64,000 nucleotides of DNA, taken from Niameybacter massiliensis. Lineage in GTDB: Bacteria; Bacillota; Clostridia; Lachnospirales; Cellulosilyticaceae. Where the stretch lies: positions 3,166,411 to 3,230,410 of the forward strand of contig NZ_LN875035.1 of the NCBI RefSeq assembly GCF_001282685.1, in the 5' to 3' direction. Under the pieces are notes generated by a model that saw only the letters and a program-made list of their open reading frames with translations, was not told the origin of the DNA and did no database searches. The position numbers and the translations under genes are program-made. Of the stretch, positions 8,451 through 17,545 are shown piece after piece. How positions within the stretch are numbered: position 1 is the first letter of the stretch; each line of letters starts with the position of its first letter.

Positions 8451-9881
8451 CTATCTATACTTTTCGAAACCTTCTCGCTTACGTTCAATCATTTCATCAA
8501 TACGTCCAATGTAATCTTCAAGACTTTTTACATTAGCAATACGATCAATGCGTTCACCATTTTGGTAGACCATTTTAGTAATAGCTCCTGCTCCTGCTGC
8601 AATAATGCTTTCACTTTCTTCCATGATTTCAACATTATAGACGCATTCGTAACCTGGTTTTGCATAGCCTACGTTCTCAAAATTACCAAGCATATTTTTC
8701 TGGCGATACATATAGTAAGGCGCAAGCCCCATTGCTCTACATGCTCTTTGACTAATGTCTAACATTTGTTCAATCTTTGTTGCTTCTGCCAATTGATAGT
8801 CATCTTGTTGCTCTTTAAGACGTGACGCACGCTTGATTGCCATTGTATGAACTGTAATATTTTCTGGCCCTAACTTCTTAAGTTCTTCTAAAGTGTGACG
8901 TACTTCTACTACACCTTCGCCAGGAAGTCCTAAGATAATGTCCATATTAATATTATCATGGCCTAGCTCTCTTGCTATATTAAAAACTTCAATAATATCT
9001 TCCACTGTATGATGGCGTCCAATGGTATCTAATGTCTTTTGGTTCATTGACTGTGGGTTAATAGAAATACGACCTACATCCATAGCTTTCATAATCTCAA
9101 GTTTTTCTCTTGTGATCGTATCTGGTCTACCTGCTTCTATTGTATACTCACCAACATTTTCTAGATTGAAGCTTGCTTTAATATGTTTAAGCAAACGTTC
9201 TAATTGGGCTTCATTTAAACTAGTTGGTGTACCTCCACCAATGTATAAGCTACGTATTGGATGATCCTTTTTAGCTTCTGCAATAAAGGTAATTTCTTTG
9301 CAAAGAGCATCTAAATAACTCTCTACTTGATTTCTCTTTGCTTCTAATGAATAGGCTGTAAATGAACAGTATACACATCTTGTTGGGCAAAATGGAATCC
9401 CTATATAAAGGCTGATTTCATCTTTTTGATTCTTCTCTAAGATTTCTTCTTCTGCTTTTGCAACTTCCATCATTAAATCTATTTTTGCATCTGAAATACG
9501 ATAGACGTCTTTAAGCCTTGCTCTAAGAACCTTATCACTCATACCTTGTTTTTGATAATCATGAACAATCTTCGTTGGACGAATCCCTGTGAGCATCCCC
9601 CAAGGCATTTGCTTACCTGTAAGTTGATAAAGTACATCATATACTGCTTCTTTTAACACTAGCTTACGATTTTTCTTGAGTTTAATTTCATTATCTGCTG
9701 GTTCTACTTGTCTTGTACATTCATATAGAACTACACCTACTTTGAGAAGTTTGGCACTTGCCTCATTCCCCTCTAAAGTACTTTGTAAATCATATTCACC
9801 TTCCATATAAGGTTCAAAAAGGTGAATAATATTATTTATTTCAAATTCAGTATCATGACCGATACAAGTTAATTTTATCAT
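8451..9881 (-). CDS. hemZ: Oxygen-independent coproporphyrinogen dehydrogenase, HemZ type
   Basis: A 476-residue radical SAM enzyme of the HemN/HemZ family, which oxidatively decarboxylates coproporphyrinogen in anaerobic heme synthesis. The [4Fe-4S]/SAM motif is GIPFCPTRCVYCSF (CxxxCxxC), after an N-terminal region of about 150 residues that is typical of HemZ. YIGGGTPT and the HemN-like radical SAM barrel follow, with a C-terminal wing domain. It is the last gene of a leftward run with the 10,597 gene and the MBL hydrolase. In strict anaerobes HemZ-like proteins may have other roles, and no other heme gene is visible in the window. Confidence 0.9.
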   Translation of the reverse strand: MIKLTCIGHDTEFEINNIIHLFEPYMEGEYDLQSTLEGNEASAKLLKVGVVLYECTRQVEPADNEIKLKKNRKLVLKEAVYDVLYQLTGKQMPWGMLTGIRPTKIVHDYQKQGMSDKVLRARLKDVYRISDAKIDLMMEVAKAEEEILEKNQKDEISLYIGIPFCPTRCVYCSFTAYSLEAKRNQVESYLDALCKEITFIAEAKKDHPIRSLYIGGGTPTSLNEAQLERLLKHIKASFNLENVGEYTIEAGRPDTITREKLEIMKAMDVGRISINPQSMNQKTLDTIGRHHTVEDIIEVFNIARELGHDNINMDIILGLPGEGVVEVRHTLEELKKLGPENITVHTMAIKRASRLKEQQDDYQLAEATKIEQMLDISQRACRAMGLAPYYMYRQKNMLGNFENVGYAKPGYECVYNVEIMEESESIIAAGAGAITKMVYQNGERIDRIANVKSLEDYIGRIDEMIERKREGFEKYR

Positions 9882-9908
9882 TTTTATCTTCCAATCTATT
9901 TCATCATA

Positions 9909-10547
9909 TTATTCGAACATGTTGAAGTAAGGGTTATGAAGTATTTCATCTCCTACTGTTGTTGCTGGTCCATGTCCTGGGTAAAGTACTACTTCTTTAT
10001 CCAATGTGAAGATTTGTTCTCTGATGCTTTTAATAAGGTCTACACTATTACCACCTAAGAAGTCTGTACGTCCTATAGAACCTCTAAAAATAATGTCACC
10101 TACAAAAGCAACTTTATATTTTTCACTATAGAAAGCCACACCATCTTTTGTATGCCCCGGTGCATGGAGTACTTTAAAGCTAATATCTGTTCCGTCTAAT
10201 GTAATGATATCTCCATGTTGTACATATTCATCTGCTTGTAAAGTTAAAGCACCACCGAGCATTGTAGATAAGTTATAAGCTACATCTTCTAAGTAGCGTT
10301 TACCTTCTTCATGGATCACGACTTTACATCCTGTATGATGTCTTACTTCTTCTACCGCACCAATATGATCAAAATGTCCGTGTGTTAAAATAATTTTTTC
10401 TACTTTTAATTCTTCTTGATCTATTTTCTGATTAATAATTGCTGCATCATCGCCTGGGTCTACAATAAATGTTTTTTTTGTTGCTTCATCAATAATAAAA
10501 TATGTCTGTTCTGCTAATGCCCCAACTGATAAAACTTCTATTTTCAT
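9909..10547 (-). CDS. MBL-fold metallo-hydrolase (glyoxalase II-like)
   Basis: A 212-residue metallo-beta-lactamase fold hydrolase. The metal-binding motif is THGHFDHIG (HxHxDH), with further ligands at HAPGHT, FVGDIIF and YPGHGP. Size and motif spacing fit the small hydroxyacylglutathione hydrolase-like group of Firmicutes, which often act on unknown thioesters. The second ATG (10545-10547) is preferred, with GAGGTG upstream. It lies 27 bp upstream of hemZ and is probably cotranscribed. Confidence 0.88.
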   Translation of the reverse strand: MKIEVLSVGALAEQTYFIIDEATKKTFIVDPGDDAAIINQKIDQEELKVEKIILTHGHFDHIGAVEEVRHHTGCKVVIHEEGKRYLEDVAYNLSTMLGGALTLQADEYVQHGDIITLDGTDISFKVLHAPGHTKDGVAFYSEKYKVAFVGDIIFRGSIGRTDFLGGNSVDLIKSIREQIFTLDKEVVLYPGHGPATTVGDEILHNPYFNMFE

Positions 10548-10596
10548 GCTGCACCTCTTCATGTTTAAATTCTATCTATAACTTCTGATAATCTTT

Positions 10597-11004
10597 CTAC
10601 TCAACTTCTTCAACTTTTAAAACGCGTAATAATTCGCTTAATGCTTCTTTTTTAACACATCTTGTTGGTATCCACACTTCTTTATTATTTTCTTTCACAA
10701 TAATAATATAATATGTTTTAGCTTCCACTTTCTTTATATCATCTATCTTTATTGTATGCTTAATGAAAAACCAAGTGTACCAATTAATTCCCTCATTTGT
10801 AAGTTCTATATACTTCATTTTTGAAGTATATAAAAACACACTTCCAACGCCAATTCCAATAAGCGTAACAACTAAATCAAGCATATTAACACTACCAAAT
10901 ATGCGATATAAGTCTATATTATTCTTAATAAGGAACACAGCTAAAAGGATACTCAAAAAAGATACTAACTTATCTGTTGCAGTATTTCTTCTATAAATTA
11001 TCAT
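10597..11004 (-). CDS. Small membrane protein with PH-like cytoplasmic tail, unknown function
   Basis: A 135-residue protein with two N-terminal membrane segments (about residues 12-32 and 40-62). A soluble part follows whose pattern of strands ending in an amphipathic helix (EALSELLRVLKVEEVE) resembles bacterial PH-like domains. No catalytic motif is visible. The start at 11004 is fixed by GGGAGG 6 bases upstream. It is the first gene of the leftward run leading into the MBL hydrolase and hemZ, just after the dtd terminator. Confidence 0.6.
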   Translation of the reverse strand: MIIYRRNTATDKLVSFLSILLAVFLIKNNIDLYRIFGSVNMLDLVVTLIGIGVGSVFLYTSKMKYIELTNEGINWYTWFFIKHTIKIDDIKKVEAKTYYIIIVKENNKEVWIPTRCVKKEALSELLRVLKVEEVE

Positions 11005-11032
11005 GCCTTTCCTCCCTTTGGTCAATTCGAAA

Positions 11033-11061
11033 AAGAGGGACTGTTACGCCAGTCCCTTCTT
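11033..11061 (-). terminator. Terminator of the relA-dtd operon
   Basis: Stem GGGACTG/CAGTCCC (11037-11043 with 11050-11056), extended by A/T pairs, with a T5 run on the leftward strand just after the dtd stop. Confidence 0.8.
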
Positions 11062-11062
11062 T

Positions 11063-11512
11063 CTAAAATGTTTTATCACTTTCAAGTAATATTGTAACAG
11101 GCCCATCATTTACAAGTGCAACCTGCATATCTGCTTGGAACACACCCGCTTCAACTGGAACTTGGCCCATACGTAATTTATCCATAAACGTTTCAAACTT
11201 GCCTCTTGCAACTTCTACATCACCTGATGCAATAAAACTAGGACGCATACCTTTTACTGCACTTCCGTAGAGTGTAAAGTTGGGAACGATTAAAATTTTC
11301 CCATCTATATCCCCTACTGACAAGTTCATTTTACCAGCTTCATCTTCAAAAATGCGGAGTCCACTGATTTTATTAATAATATAATCCATATCTTTCACTG
11401 TATCTTCTGCTTTGATCCCTACTAAGACAAGTAGCCCATGCTCTATAGCACCTACTACTTCTCCATCTATCGTAACAGAAGCACTACTTACTCTTTGTAC
11501 GACTGCTCTCAT
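11063..11512 (-). CDS. dtd: D-aminoacyl-tRNA deacylase
   Basis: A 149-residue Dtd, the usual length. It hydrolyses D-amino acids (and Gly) mis-attached to tRNA. The two active-site motifs are present: TLYGSAVKGMRPSF, corresponding to the SQxT region, and LVNDGPVTILL, corresponding to NxGPVT. The Ser-Gln-Thr stretch reads GSAVKG rather than the Escherichia form, as in many clostridial Dtd. It lies 9 bp downstream of relA, a very common Firmicutes pair. Confidence 0.95.
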   Translation of the reverse strand: MRAVVQRVSSASVTIDGEVVGAIEHGLLVLVGIKAEDTVKDMDYIINKISGLRIFEDEAGKMNLSVGDIDGKILIVPNFTLYGSAVKGMRPSFIASGDVEVARGKFETFMDKLRMGQVPVEAGVFQADMQVALVNDGPVTILLESDKTF

Positions 11513-11521
11513 AATAACTCC

Positions 11522-13759
11522 TTATGATGAGACACGTTGAATCTCTACTACATCTTGAATCTGCATCACTTTGCGCGTAAGCTCATCAAGTTGATAAGTA
11601 TGATTAATTTCAATACGAATATTGAAAATAGCCTCATGATTTTTTGTTGTTCTTGCATTAAGTGATTTAACAGGTACTTTCATATCTGTTAGAATCTTAG
11701 AAATATCTAAGATAATACCCATACGGTCACTACCTGTAATTTGAATCTCTGTAATGTATGTTCTACTAATCTCTTCTTCATTGAACCATTGTGCTTCAAT
11801 GAGACGTTCTTTCTCTTCTTCACACATATGGATAATATTTGTACAGTCTTGTCTATGAATAGATACACCACGTCCTCGTGTAATATATCCTACGATTTCA
11901 TCACCTGGAAGTGGACGACAACATTTGGAGAAACGTACAGCTACATCGCCTACACCGCGAACAACAATACCACTTTTACTTTTCTTGGGTTGTTTTTCTT
12001 CTTCATAATTAAAGTTTTCTTTAGGTGCATGATTATCTAAGAACTGTTGTGGTGTAATTGGTATTTTCTTAACCTTAATATTTTCATCAATTAAACGTTG
12101 AATAATCTGTTTTTCTTTAATGCTACCATAACCAATAGCTGCACATACTGCATCCCAATTTCTAAGGCCATAGCGTTTGCATACATTCTCTATACATTTT
12201 GAATCTGAAAGTGCTGAAAGAACATAACCTTTTTGTCTTGCACAAGTTTCAAGTAGCTCTTTCCCACGAATAATGTCTTCTTGTTTGAATTGTTTTCTAA
12301 ACCATTGATTAATCTTAGTTCTAGCTTGTGTACTCTTGACAATGTTAAGCCAGTCACGACTTGGTCCCTTTGAGTTAGGGGATGTTAAGATTTCTACGCG
12401 ATCACCATTTTTAATCACATAATCTACTTTTACAATCTTACCATTAACCTTTGCACCTACCATTTTGTTTCCGATATCACTATGAATAGAATAAGCATAG
12501 TCAATAGGAGTTGAGCCTTTTGGTAATGTAATCAGCTCACCTTTTGGTGTAAAGATATACACTTGGTCTGTATAAATATCTAAGTCTAGCTTTAAGGCAT
12601 TCATGAACTCTGTATTGTCGTCCATATCTCTTTGCCATTCTAGAATTTGTTTGAGCCAAACTAATTTTTCTTCTGACTTATCTGGCATGGAACCAGACAT
12701 ATCACCATCTTTATATTTCCAGTGAGCAGCGATACCATACTCTGCAGTACGGTGCATATCTTCTGTACGAATTTGAATTTCAAAAGGTGTCCCTTCACTT
12801 CCCATTAAAGTGGTATGAAGTGATTGGTACATATTAGACTTAGGCATTGCAATATAGTCTTTAAAACGTCCTGGAATAGGCGTATAAAGTTCATGGATAA
12901 TTCCAAGTACACCATAGCAATCCTTTACATTCTTCACAATGGCACGCACAGCAAATAAATCATATATTTGATCTAGAGTTTTATTTTTATTAACGATCTT
13001 TTTATAGATACTAAAGAAGTGTTTTGGTCTACCTTCTACGGTACACTCAATATTTGCTTCATCTAGTTTTTCCCTAATTTGTTTTACGATTTGTTCAATA
13101 TATTCTAGACGTTCACTACGCTTTTTAGAAATCTTTTGTGCCAAATCATAATATATTTCTGGCTCAATATAACGTAAAGATAAATCTTCAAGCTCAGCTT
13201 TGATTTTACAAATACCTAATCTATGTGCGATTGGGGCATAGATAGTAAGTGTCTCTTCTGCAATACGTTTTTGCTTATGGGGTGGCATAAACTTTAATGT
13301 TTGCATATTGTGAAGCCTATCTGCAAGCTTAATAAGAACCACTCTGATATCTTGTGCCATGGCCAAGAACATCTTCCTATAGTTCTCTGCTTGAATCTCT
13401 TCTTTTTGTAATTCTACGTTACTAGATGCATACTTGATCACACCAAGCTTAGTAACACCATCTACAAGTAATGCTACTTCCTTATTAAACAAACGCTCAA
13501 TATCTTCTAACGTATAATCGGTATCTTCTACAACATCATGTAAAATCCCTGCTGTAATAGATTCGATATCAAGTTCTAGATCTGCTAATATATATGCCAC
13601 TTGAAGAGGGTGGATAATATATGGCTCACCAGACTTTCTAAGTTGCCCCTCATGGGCTTCTTTAGCAAGCTTGTAAGCTTTCTCTACCATACTAAGATCA
13701 TCTGATGGATGGTAAGAGCGTATTCTATTAATTAGCTTTTCATAAATTGCTTCAGGCAT
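11522..13759 (-). CDS. relA: Bifunctional (p)ppGpp synthetase/hydrolase (RelA/SpoT)
   Basis: A 745-residue long RSH protein that makes and degrades the stringent-response alarmone. An N-terminal HD hydrolase domain has HDVVEDTDY and the conserved HxxED residues, so hydrolase activity is expected. It is followed by the synthetase domain (GRPKHFFSIYKK and YQSLHTTLMG), a TGS domain (about 405-465), a helical/zinc-finger region (FSKCCRPLPGDEIVG) and a C-terminal ACT domain. The start follows GGGGGT. It forms an operon with dtd. Confidence 0.97.
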   Translation of the reverse strand: MPEAIYEKLINRIRSYHPSDDLSMVEKAYKLAKEAHEGQLRKSGEPYIIHPLQVAYILADLELDIESITAGILHDVVEDTDYTLEDIERLFNKEVALLVDGVTKLGVIKYASSNVELQKEEIQAENYRKMFLAMAQDIRVVLIKLADRLHNMQTLKFMPPHKQKRIAEETLTIYAPIAHRLGICKIKAELEDLSLRYIEPEIYYDLAQKISKKRSERLEYIEQIVKQIREKLDEANIECTVEGRPKHFFSIYKKIVNKNKTLDQIYDLFAVRAIVKNVKDCYGVLGIIHELYTPIPGRFKDYIAMPKSNMYQSLHTTLMGSEGTPFEIQIRTEDMHRTAEYGIAAHWKYKDGDMSGSMPDKSEEKLVWLKQILEWQRDMDDNTEFMNALKLDLDIYTDQVYIFTPKGELITLPKGSTPIDYAYSIHSDIGNKMVGAKVNGKIVKVDYVIKNGDRVEILTSPNSKGPSRDWLNIVKSTQARTKINQWFRKQFKQEDIIRGKELLETCARQKGYVLSALSDSKCIENVCKRYGLRNWDAVCAAIGYGSIKEKQIIQRLIDENIKVKKIPITPQQFLDNHAPKENFNYEEEKQPKKSKSGIVVRGVGDVAVRFSKCCRPLPGDEIVGYITRGRGVSIHRQDCTNIIHMCEEEKERLIEAQWFNEEEISRTYITEIQITGSDRMGIILDISKILTDMKVPVKSLNARTTKNHEAIFNIRIEINHTYQLDELTRKVMQIQDVVEIQRVSS

Positions 13760-13845
13760 TGTCTACCCCCTTTTTTCGTCACTTGCATATATTTATTATA
13801 TCTATTATAGTCATGTTAGAATAAAAATTCAATGCTATTGTACAT

Positions 13846-13880
13846 AAAAAGACACGTAGTGGATGGCTACGTGTCTTTTT
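13846..13880. terminator. recJ-apt operon terminator
   Basis: A perfect 14-bp stem (13846-13859 with 13867-13880) with A5 and T5 ends, 11 bp beyond the apt stop codon. Confidence 0.9.
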
Positions 13881-13891
13881 ATTTGTCATAA

Positions 13892-14404
13892 TTAGTATTT
13901 GAGTAAGGAAACGATATTTTGTCCTTTAAGGATTTCTCTACCGTTTAACCCTTCAAGTTCAATGAGATAAACTATTTTTACAACTTCACCACCGAGTTTT
14001 TCGATGAGGTCAACGATTGCTTTTGTTGTACCACCTGTTGCAAGAAGATCATCTACAATGATTACTTTTTGGCCTGGCTTGATTGCGTCAATGTGCATTT
14101 CAATTGTATTGCTACCATATTCTAAATCGTAGCTTTGGCCGATTGTTTTATAAGGTAATTTGCCCGGTTTTCTAACTGGAACAAAGCCTTTTTGAAGTTT
14201 GTAAGCTAAAGGTACACCAAAGATGAAACCTCTTGATTCTGGTCCAATAACGATATCAAAGTCTACATCTTGTACTTCTTCTGCCATTTTATCGATAGAT
14301 TCTTGTAATCCTTTAGCGTCTAGTAAAAGTGGAGTAATATCTTTAAATAAGATACCTTCTTTTGGGAAGTTTTCCACATCTCTAATTAATGAGTTTAAGT
14401 CCAT
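13892..14404 (-). CDS. apt: Adenine phosphoribosyltransferase
   Basis: A 170-residue purine salvage enzyme forming AMP from adenine and PRPP. The PRPP-binding motif is VIIVDDLLATGGTT, and PESRGFIFG is the hood/adenine-binding region. Length is typical. The start follows AGGAGG. It is 17 bp downstream of recJ; recJ-apt-relA is a conserved Firmicutes order, though here a terminator separates apt from relA. Confidence 0.97.
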   Translation of the reverse strand: MDLNSLIRDVENFPKEGILFKDITPLLLDAKGLQESIDKMAEEVQDVDFDIVIGPESRGFIFGVPLAYKLQKGFVPVRKPGKLPYKTIGQSYDLEYGSNTIEMHIDAIKPGQKVIIVDDLLATGGTTKAIVDLIEKLGGEVVKIVYLIELEGLNGREILKGQNIVSLLKY

Positions 14405-14421
14405 TTTATACGTCCTCCTGT

Positions 14422-16734
14422 TTACCTCTTTTTCATACTTTGTGCAAATTCTTGCAACCTCATATAACGTCTTGAGTGTTCGAGTTTTGTCTTGTTGCCT
14501 TTTAATAAGGTATAGATAACTTTCTCCTCTTCAATGCTGTAAGCAATAAGCTCAAGCTCTGTAAAGATATCTAGTATCTGTAACAGTTTATATTCTGTCA
14601 TGTCATAACTCATAAACATTTCCACTATTTTGTGTAAATAGACACTGCCTTGTTGATGCTTTAAGTACTTATAGACTGACTTGCAGTCTGTGTAACTTGG
14701 TACCATTTTAGATATTTGCAAAGTATGTTGTTCCAAAGAGGTATTCAAACACCTATAGGTCCCTTCACTTGTAAAGTCCCATTCATAACATTGGCTATTA
14801 TCTTGATGAGCTTTATGGGGCATCACAAAAATCGCGGGTGCCTCTTTTAAAGACCAAAAATCATTATAACATATTTTAGGTAAGATAGTAACTTTTTTTT
14901 CATGTTTACTCATCAATGTAAATATTTCCATTAAGCTATGCTCTGTAAATACCGCAAAGCTAGTATTCCCATGACTTTCATCTTTAATTAATTCTACTCC
15001 AGATGGTACCTTTGGCTCTTTGCAAACTTCATAAAGGGCTCTATAATACCTACTTTTTAAAATAGCTTGTTCAGATGACATAATATCTTTAATACGTAGT
15101 TGAACAGAAACCTTACCATTCCAAACATTTTTTGTAATTTCGCAAGCTATAATAACTTCTTCACCTTCACTTAAACAATCTGCAAGCTCACCTTTATCAA
15201 ATCCAATGGCATGCAATACAGTATGATGACTCTGAATAGCAAGTTTTAAATGTTTGTCGCCTCCTATTTTCTGAGCATATTGAACCAAACCACGTACTGC
15301 AAATGTAGGCGTAGGATTACATACTCCAAAAGGCTCTAACCTTTCAAGTTCTTCACATATCCCTATAGAAATTTCTTCTGGGCGTAGTTCTAAATCAATA
15401 TCAAGGGCTGGTGTTAGGAGTTCTTCATTTAATACAGTCTTTGCATAGGCATTTAAATCTCTACAAAAGGCTTCTAGCTTATCTTCCTCTAGTGACAGAC
15501 CTGCAGCCATCTCATGTCCCCCAAAACGTGTTAAATGCTCCTTAACATGGGTTAATGCTTCAAAGATATTAAAGCCTTCTACACTACGTGCTGACCCGGA
15601 ATAGATACCATCTTCTAATGTCAACACAATTGTAGGCTTATAGTATTTATTTAAAATACGAGAAGCTACTATTCCAATAACACCATGATGCCATTCCTTA
15701 CCTGCTACGATAATCATATCTTCATTTTTAGTATCAACATGTGCCTCTATATAAGCTTCTGCTTCCTTTAATATAGACTGTTCCATTTCTTGACGTTTTT
15801 TATTCTCTAAATCTAGTTCTACTGCAATAATTTTTGCACGTTCTTCGTCTTTAGTTGTTAAGAGTTCTACACCTATCTTGGCATCACTAATTCGACCTGC
15901 TGCATTAATACGTGGTCCAAGCTGATACCCAATTACATTAGATGTAATTTTTTGATCTCCATTTTGTACGATATCTAAAAGTGCTCTAAGTCCTAAATGC
16001 TCAGTTTCTTTCATTTGTTTAAAGCCTAAATAGGCAATGACACGATTTTCTTTCTCTAATGGTACCACATCGGCAATTGTCCCTAATGCAACAATATCAA
16101 TATACTTCCATATTTTATCTACTACATCTTCTTTAATTGCAATAGCATGGATAAGTTTAAAAGTTACTCCTACTCCTGCTAGGCAATCAAAAGGATATGT
16201 AGTATCGTGCCGTTTGGGATTAATAACGCAAAAGGCTTTAGGTAAGATTTCTTGGCATTCGTGATGATCTGTAATAATCATATCAAGGCCTAATTCATTT
16301 GCAAAAGCTACCTCTTCTGTTGCTGCTATTCCCGTATCTACTGTAATCACTAAGCTTGCATATTGATTAATCTTTTCAATGGCTCCTTTATTTAGTCCAT
16401 AACCTTCTTCTGTACGATTAGGTATATAGTAAGACACACTATAACCTTGTTCAGTTAAAAACATAAATAAAATAGAGGTGCTTGTCACACCATCTACATC
16501 GTAGTCCCCGTAAATCACAATATGTTCTCCATTATTTTTTGCACGTTGAATACGTTCTACTGCCTTATCCATATCATTAAGCAAATAAGGAGAACTTAGC
16601 TGTTCTTTTGAGGGTGTTAAAAAGCTTTCGATTTCTGCTTTATCTTGTATACCACGTCTATATAAAATTTTATTAACAATATTACCTTGCTTTGGTTCTT
16701 CTTCGCTATGCCATTTGTATTTATTTGGTAACAA
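14422..16734 (-). CDS. recJ: Single-stranded-DNA-specific exonuclease RecJ
   Basis: A 770-residue 5'-3' ssDNA exonuclease used in recombination and repair. DHH-family motifs are visible: YGDYDVDGVTSTS, VITVDTGI, ITDHHECQ and the DHHA1 signature FGGHEMAAGLSLE. After about residue 560 there is a C-terminal extension seen in Firmicutes RecJ. The initiator is a TTG (leftward strand, 16732-16734), preceded by GAGGGTG at suitable spacing; no ATG nearby fits better. Confidence 0.95.
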   Translation of the reverse strand: MLPNKYKWHSEEEPKQGNIVNKILYRRGIQDKAEIESFLTPSKEQLSSPYLLNDMDKAVERIQRAKNNGEHIVIYGDYDVDGVTSTSILFMFLTEQGYSVSYYIPNRTEEGYGLNKGAIEKINQYASLVITVDTGIAATEEVAFANELGLDMIITDHHECQEILPKAFCVINPKRHDTTYPFDCLAGVGVTFKLIHAIAIKEDVVDKIWKYIDIVALGTIADVVPLEKENRVIAYLGFKQMKETEHLGLRALLDIVQNGDQKITSNVIGYQLGPRINAAGRISDAKIGVELLTTKDEERAKIIAVELDLENKKRQEMEQSILKEAEAYIEAHVDTKNEDMIIVAGKEWHHGVIGIVASRILNKYYKPTIVLTLEDGIYSGSARSVEGFNIFEALTHVKEHLTRFGGHEMAAGLSLEEDKLEAFCRDLNAYAKTVLNEELLTPALDIDLELRPEEISIGICEELERLEPFGVCNPTPTFAVRGLVQYAQKIGGDKHLKLAIQSHHTVLHAIGFDKGELADCLSEGEEVIIACEITKNVWNGKVSVQLRIKDIMSSEQAILKSRYYRALYEVCKEPKVPSGVELIKDESHGNTSFAVFTEHSLMEIFTLMSKHEKKVTILPKICYNDFWSLKEAPAIFVMPHKAHQDNSQCYEWDFTSEGTYRCLNTSLEQHTLQISKMVPSYTDCKSVYKYLKHQQGSVYLHKIVEMFMSYDMTEYKLLQILDIFTELELIAYSIEEEKVIYTLLKGNKTKLEHSRRYMRLQEFAQSMKKR

Positions 16735-16868
16735 TCTTTTTCACCCTCTCTGCTTCGTACTGCTATTATAACATATTTTTCTCTTTCTTTATTTATTTTT
16801 ATATCTATACAATAGATTTATTCTTATGATATAATTTATACGTTATTTACTATAATAGGAGTGTTATC

Positions 16869-17231
16869 ATGACTGAAAAATTTCAAGTAGGACAAATTAT
16901 CGAGGGTACAGTAACTGGTGTTAAAGCATTTGGCGCATTCGTTTCATTAGATGAAACAACTCAAGGGCTCGTTCACATTTCTCATATCACTCATGGCTTT
17001 CTAGAAAATATAGCTGACGCTGTTAAAGTGGGAGATACTGTAAAAGTAAAGATCTTATCTATCGATCCTGCAACAGGAAAAATATCTCTTTCTATGAAAA
17101 ATGCAAAACCAGCTCCACAAAGAGCCCCTAAAAAAGAAGTTCCTGTGGCAGACTTTGAATCTTTAATGAAAGGTTTCCTTAAAGATTCTACTGATCGTCA
17201 AACTGACATTAACAAAAGACTTAATCGCTAA
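16869..17231 (+). CDS. S1-domain RNA-binding protein (YugI / general stress protein 13 type)
   Basis: A 120-residue protein with one S1 RNA-binding domain at residues 6-75 (GQIIEGTVTGVKAFGAFVSL, then GLVHISHI and GDTVKVKILSID). A Lys/Pro-rich stretch and a charged tail follow. Single-S1 proteins of this size in Firmicutes associate with ribosomes or stress responses; the exact role here is inferred. The start follows AGGAG, and a strong terminator follows, so it is probably monocistronic. It is divergent from recJ. Confidence 0.85.
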   Translation: MTEKFQVGQIIEGTVTGVKAFGAFVSLDETTQGLVHISHITHGFLENIADAVKVGDTVKVKILSIDPATGKISLSMKNAKPAPQRAPKKEVPVADFESLMKGFLKDSTDRQTDINKRLNR

Positions 17232-17240
17232 GGGTTTATG

Positions 17241-17274
17241 AAGAGAACAAGTATATAGACTTGTTCTCTTTTTT
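17241..17274 (+). terminator. Terminator of the S1-domain gene
   Basis: A 12-bp perfect stem (17241-17252 with 17259-17270) with a 6-base loop, followed by a T-run. Confidence 0.9.
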
Positions 17275-17504
17275 CTTTGTTATTGGTAAGTTTTTGTTAG
17301 TTAATTTAAGCTAATTTTATATTTTTTATATTGCAGTTATATTATATTTTTGACCAAATCGCAAACTTATTGTACGATTTGTGAACTATTATGAACTTTT
17401 ATCTAAAGCCATTGTTTTATCTCTTTTAAGGTGCTATTATTAACTCATCCGAAAGAGCTAATGAACTTTAGTTTATTCATCTCCCCTTTATTTTTTGTAT
17501 ATAG

Positions 17505-17541
17505 AAAAACCACCTTAGTTTCATGATCTAAGGTGGTTTTT
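17505..17541 (-). terminator. Terminator of the dCache chemotaxis receptor
   Basis: A 14-bp perfect stem (17505-17518 with 17528-17541), giving a T5 run on the leftward strand directly after the stop codon. Confidence 0.9.
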
Positions 17542-17545
17542 TATT

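Larger units (their letters stand above)
17232..17545. other. Intergenic region with two terminators
   Basis: The terminator of the S1-domain gene lies at 17241-17274 and that of the chemotaxis receptor at 17505-17541. The 230 bases between are about 75 percent A+T. I see no credible ORF or RNA signature in them. Confidence 0.6.

Noticed and set aside
17281-17500. Possible riboswitch or small gene between the S1-domain gene and the chemotaxis receptor.
   Set aside because: I found no recognised riboswitch core and no frame longer than a dozen codons with a ribosome site.
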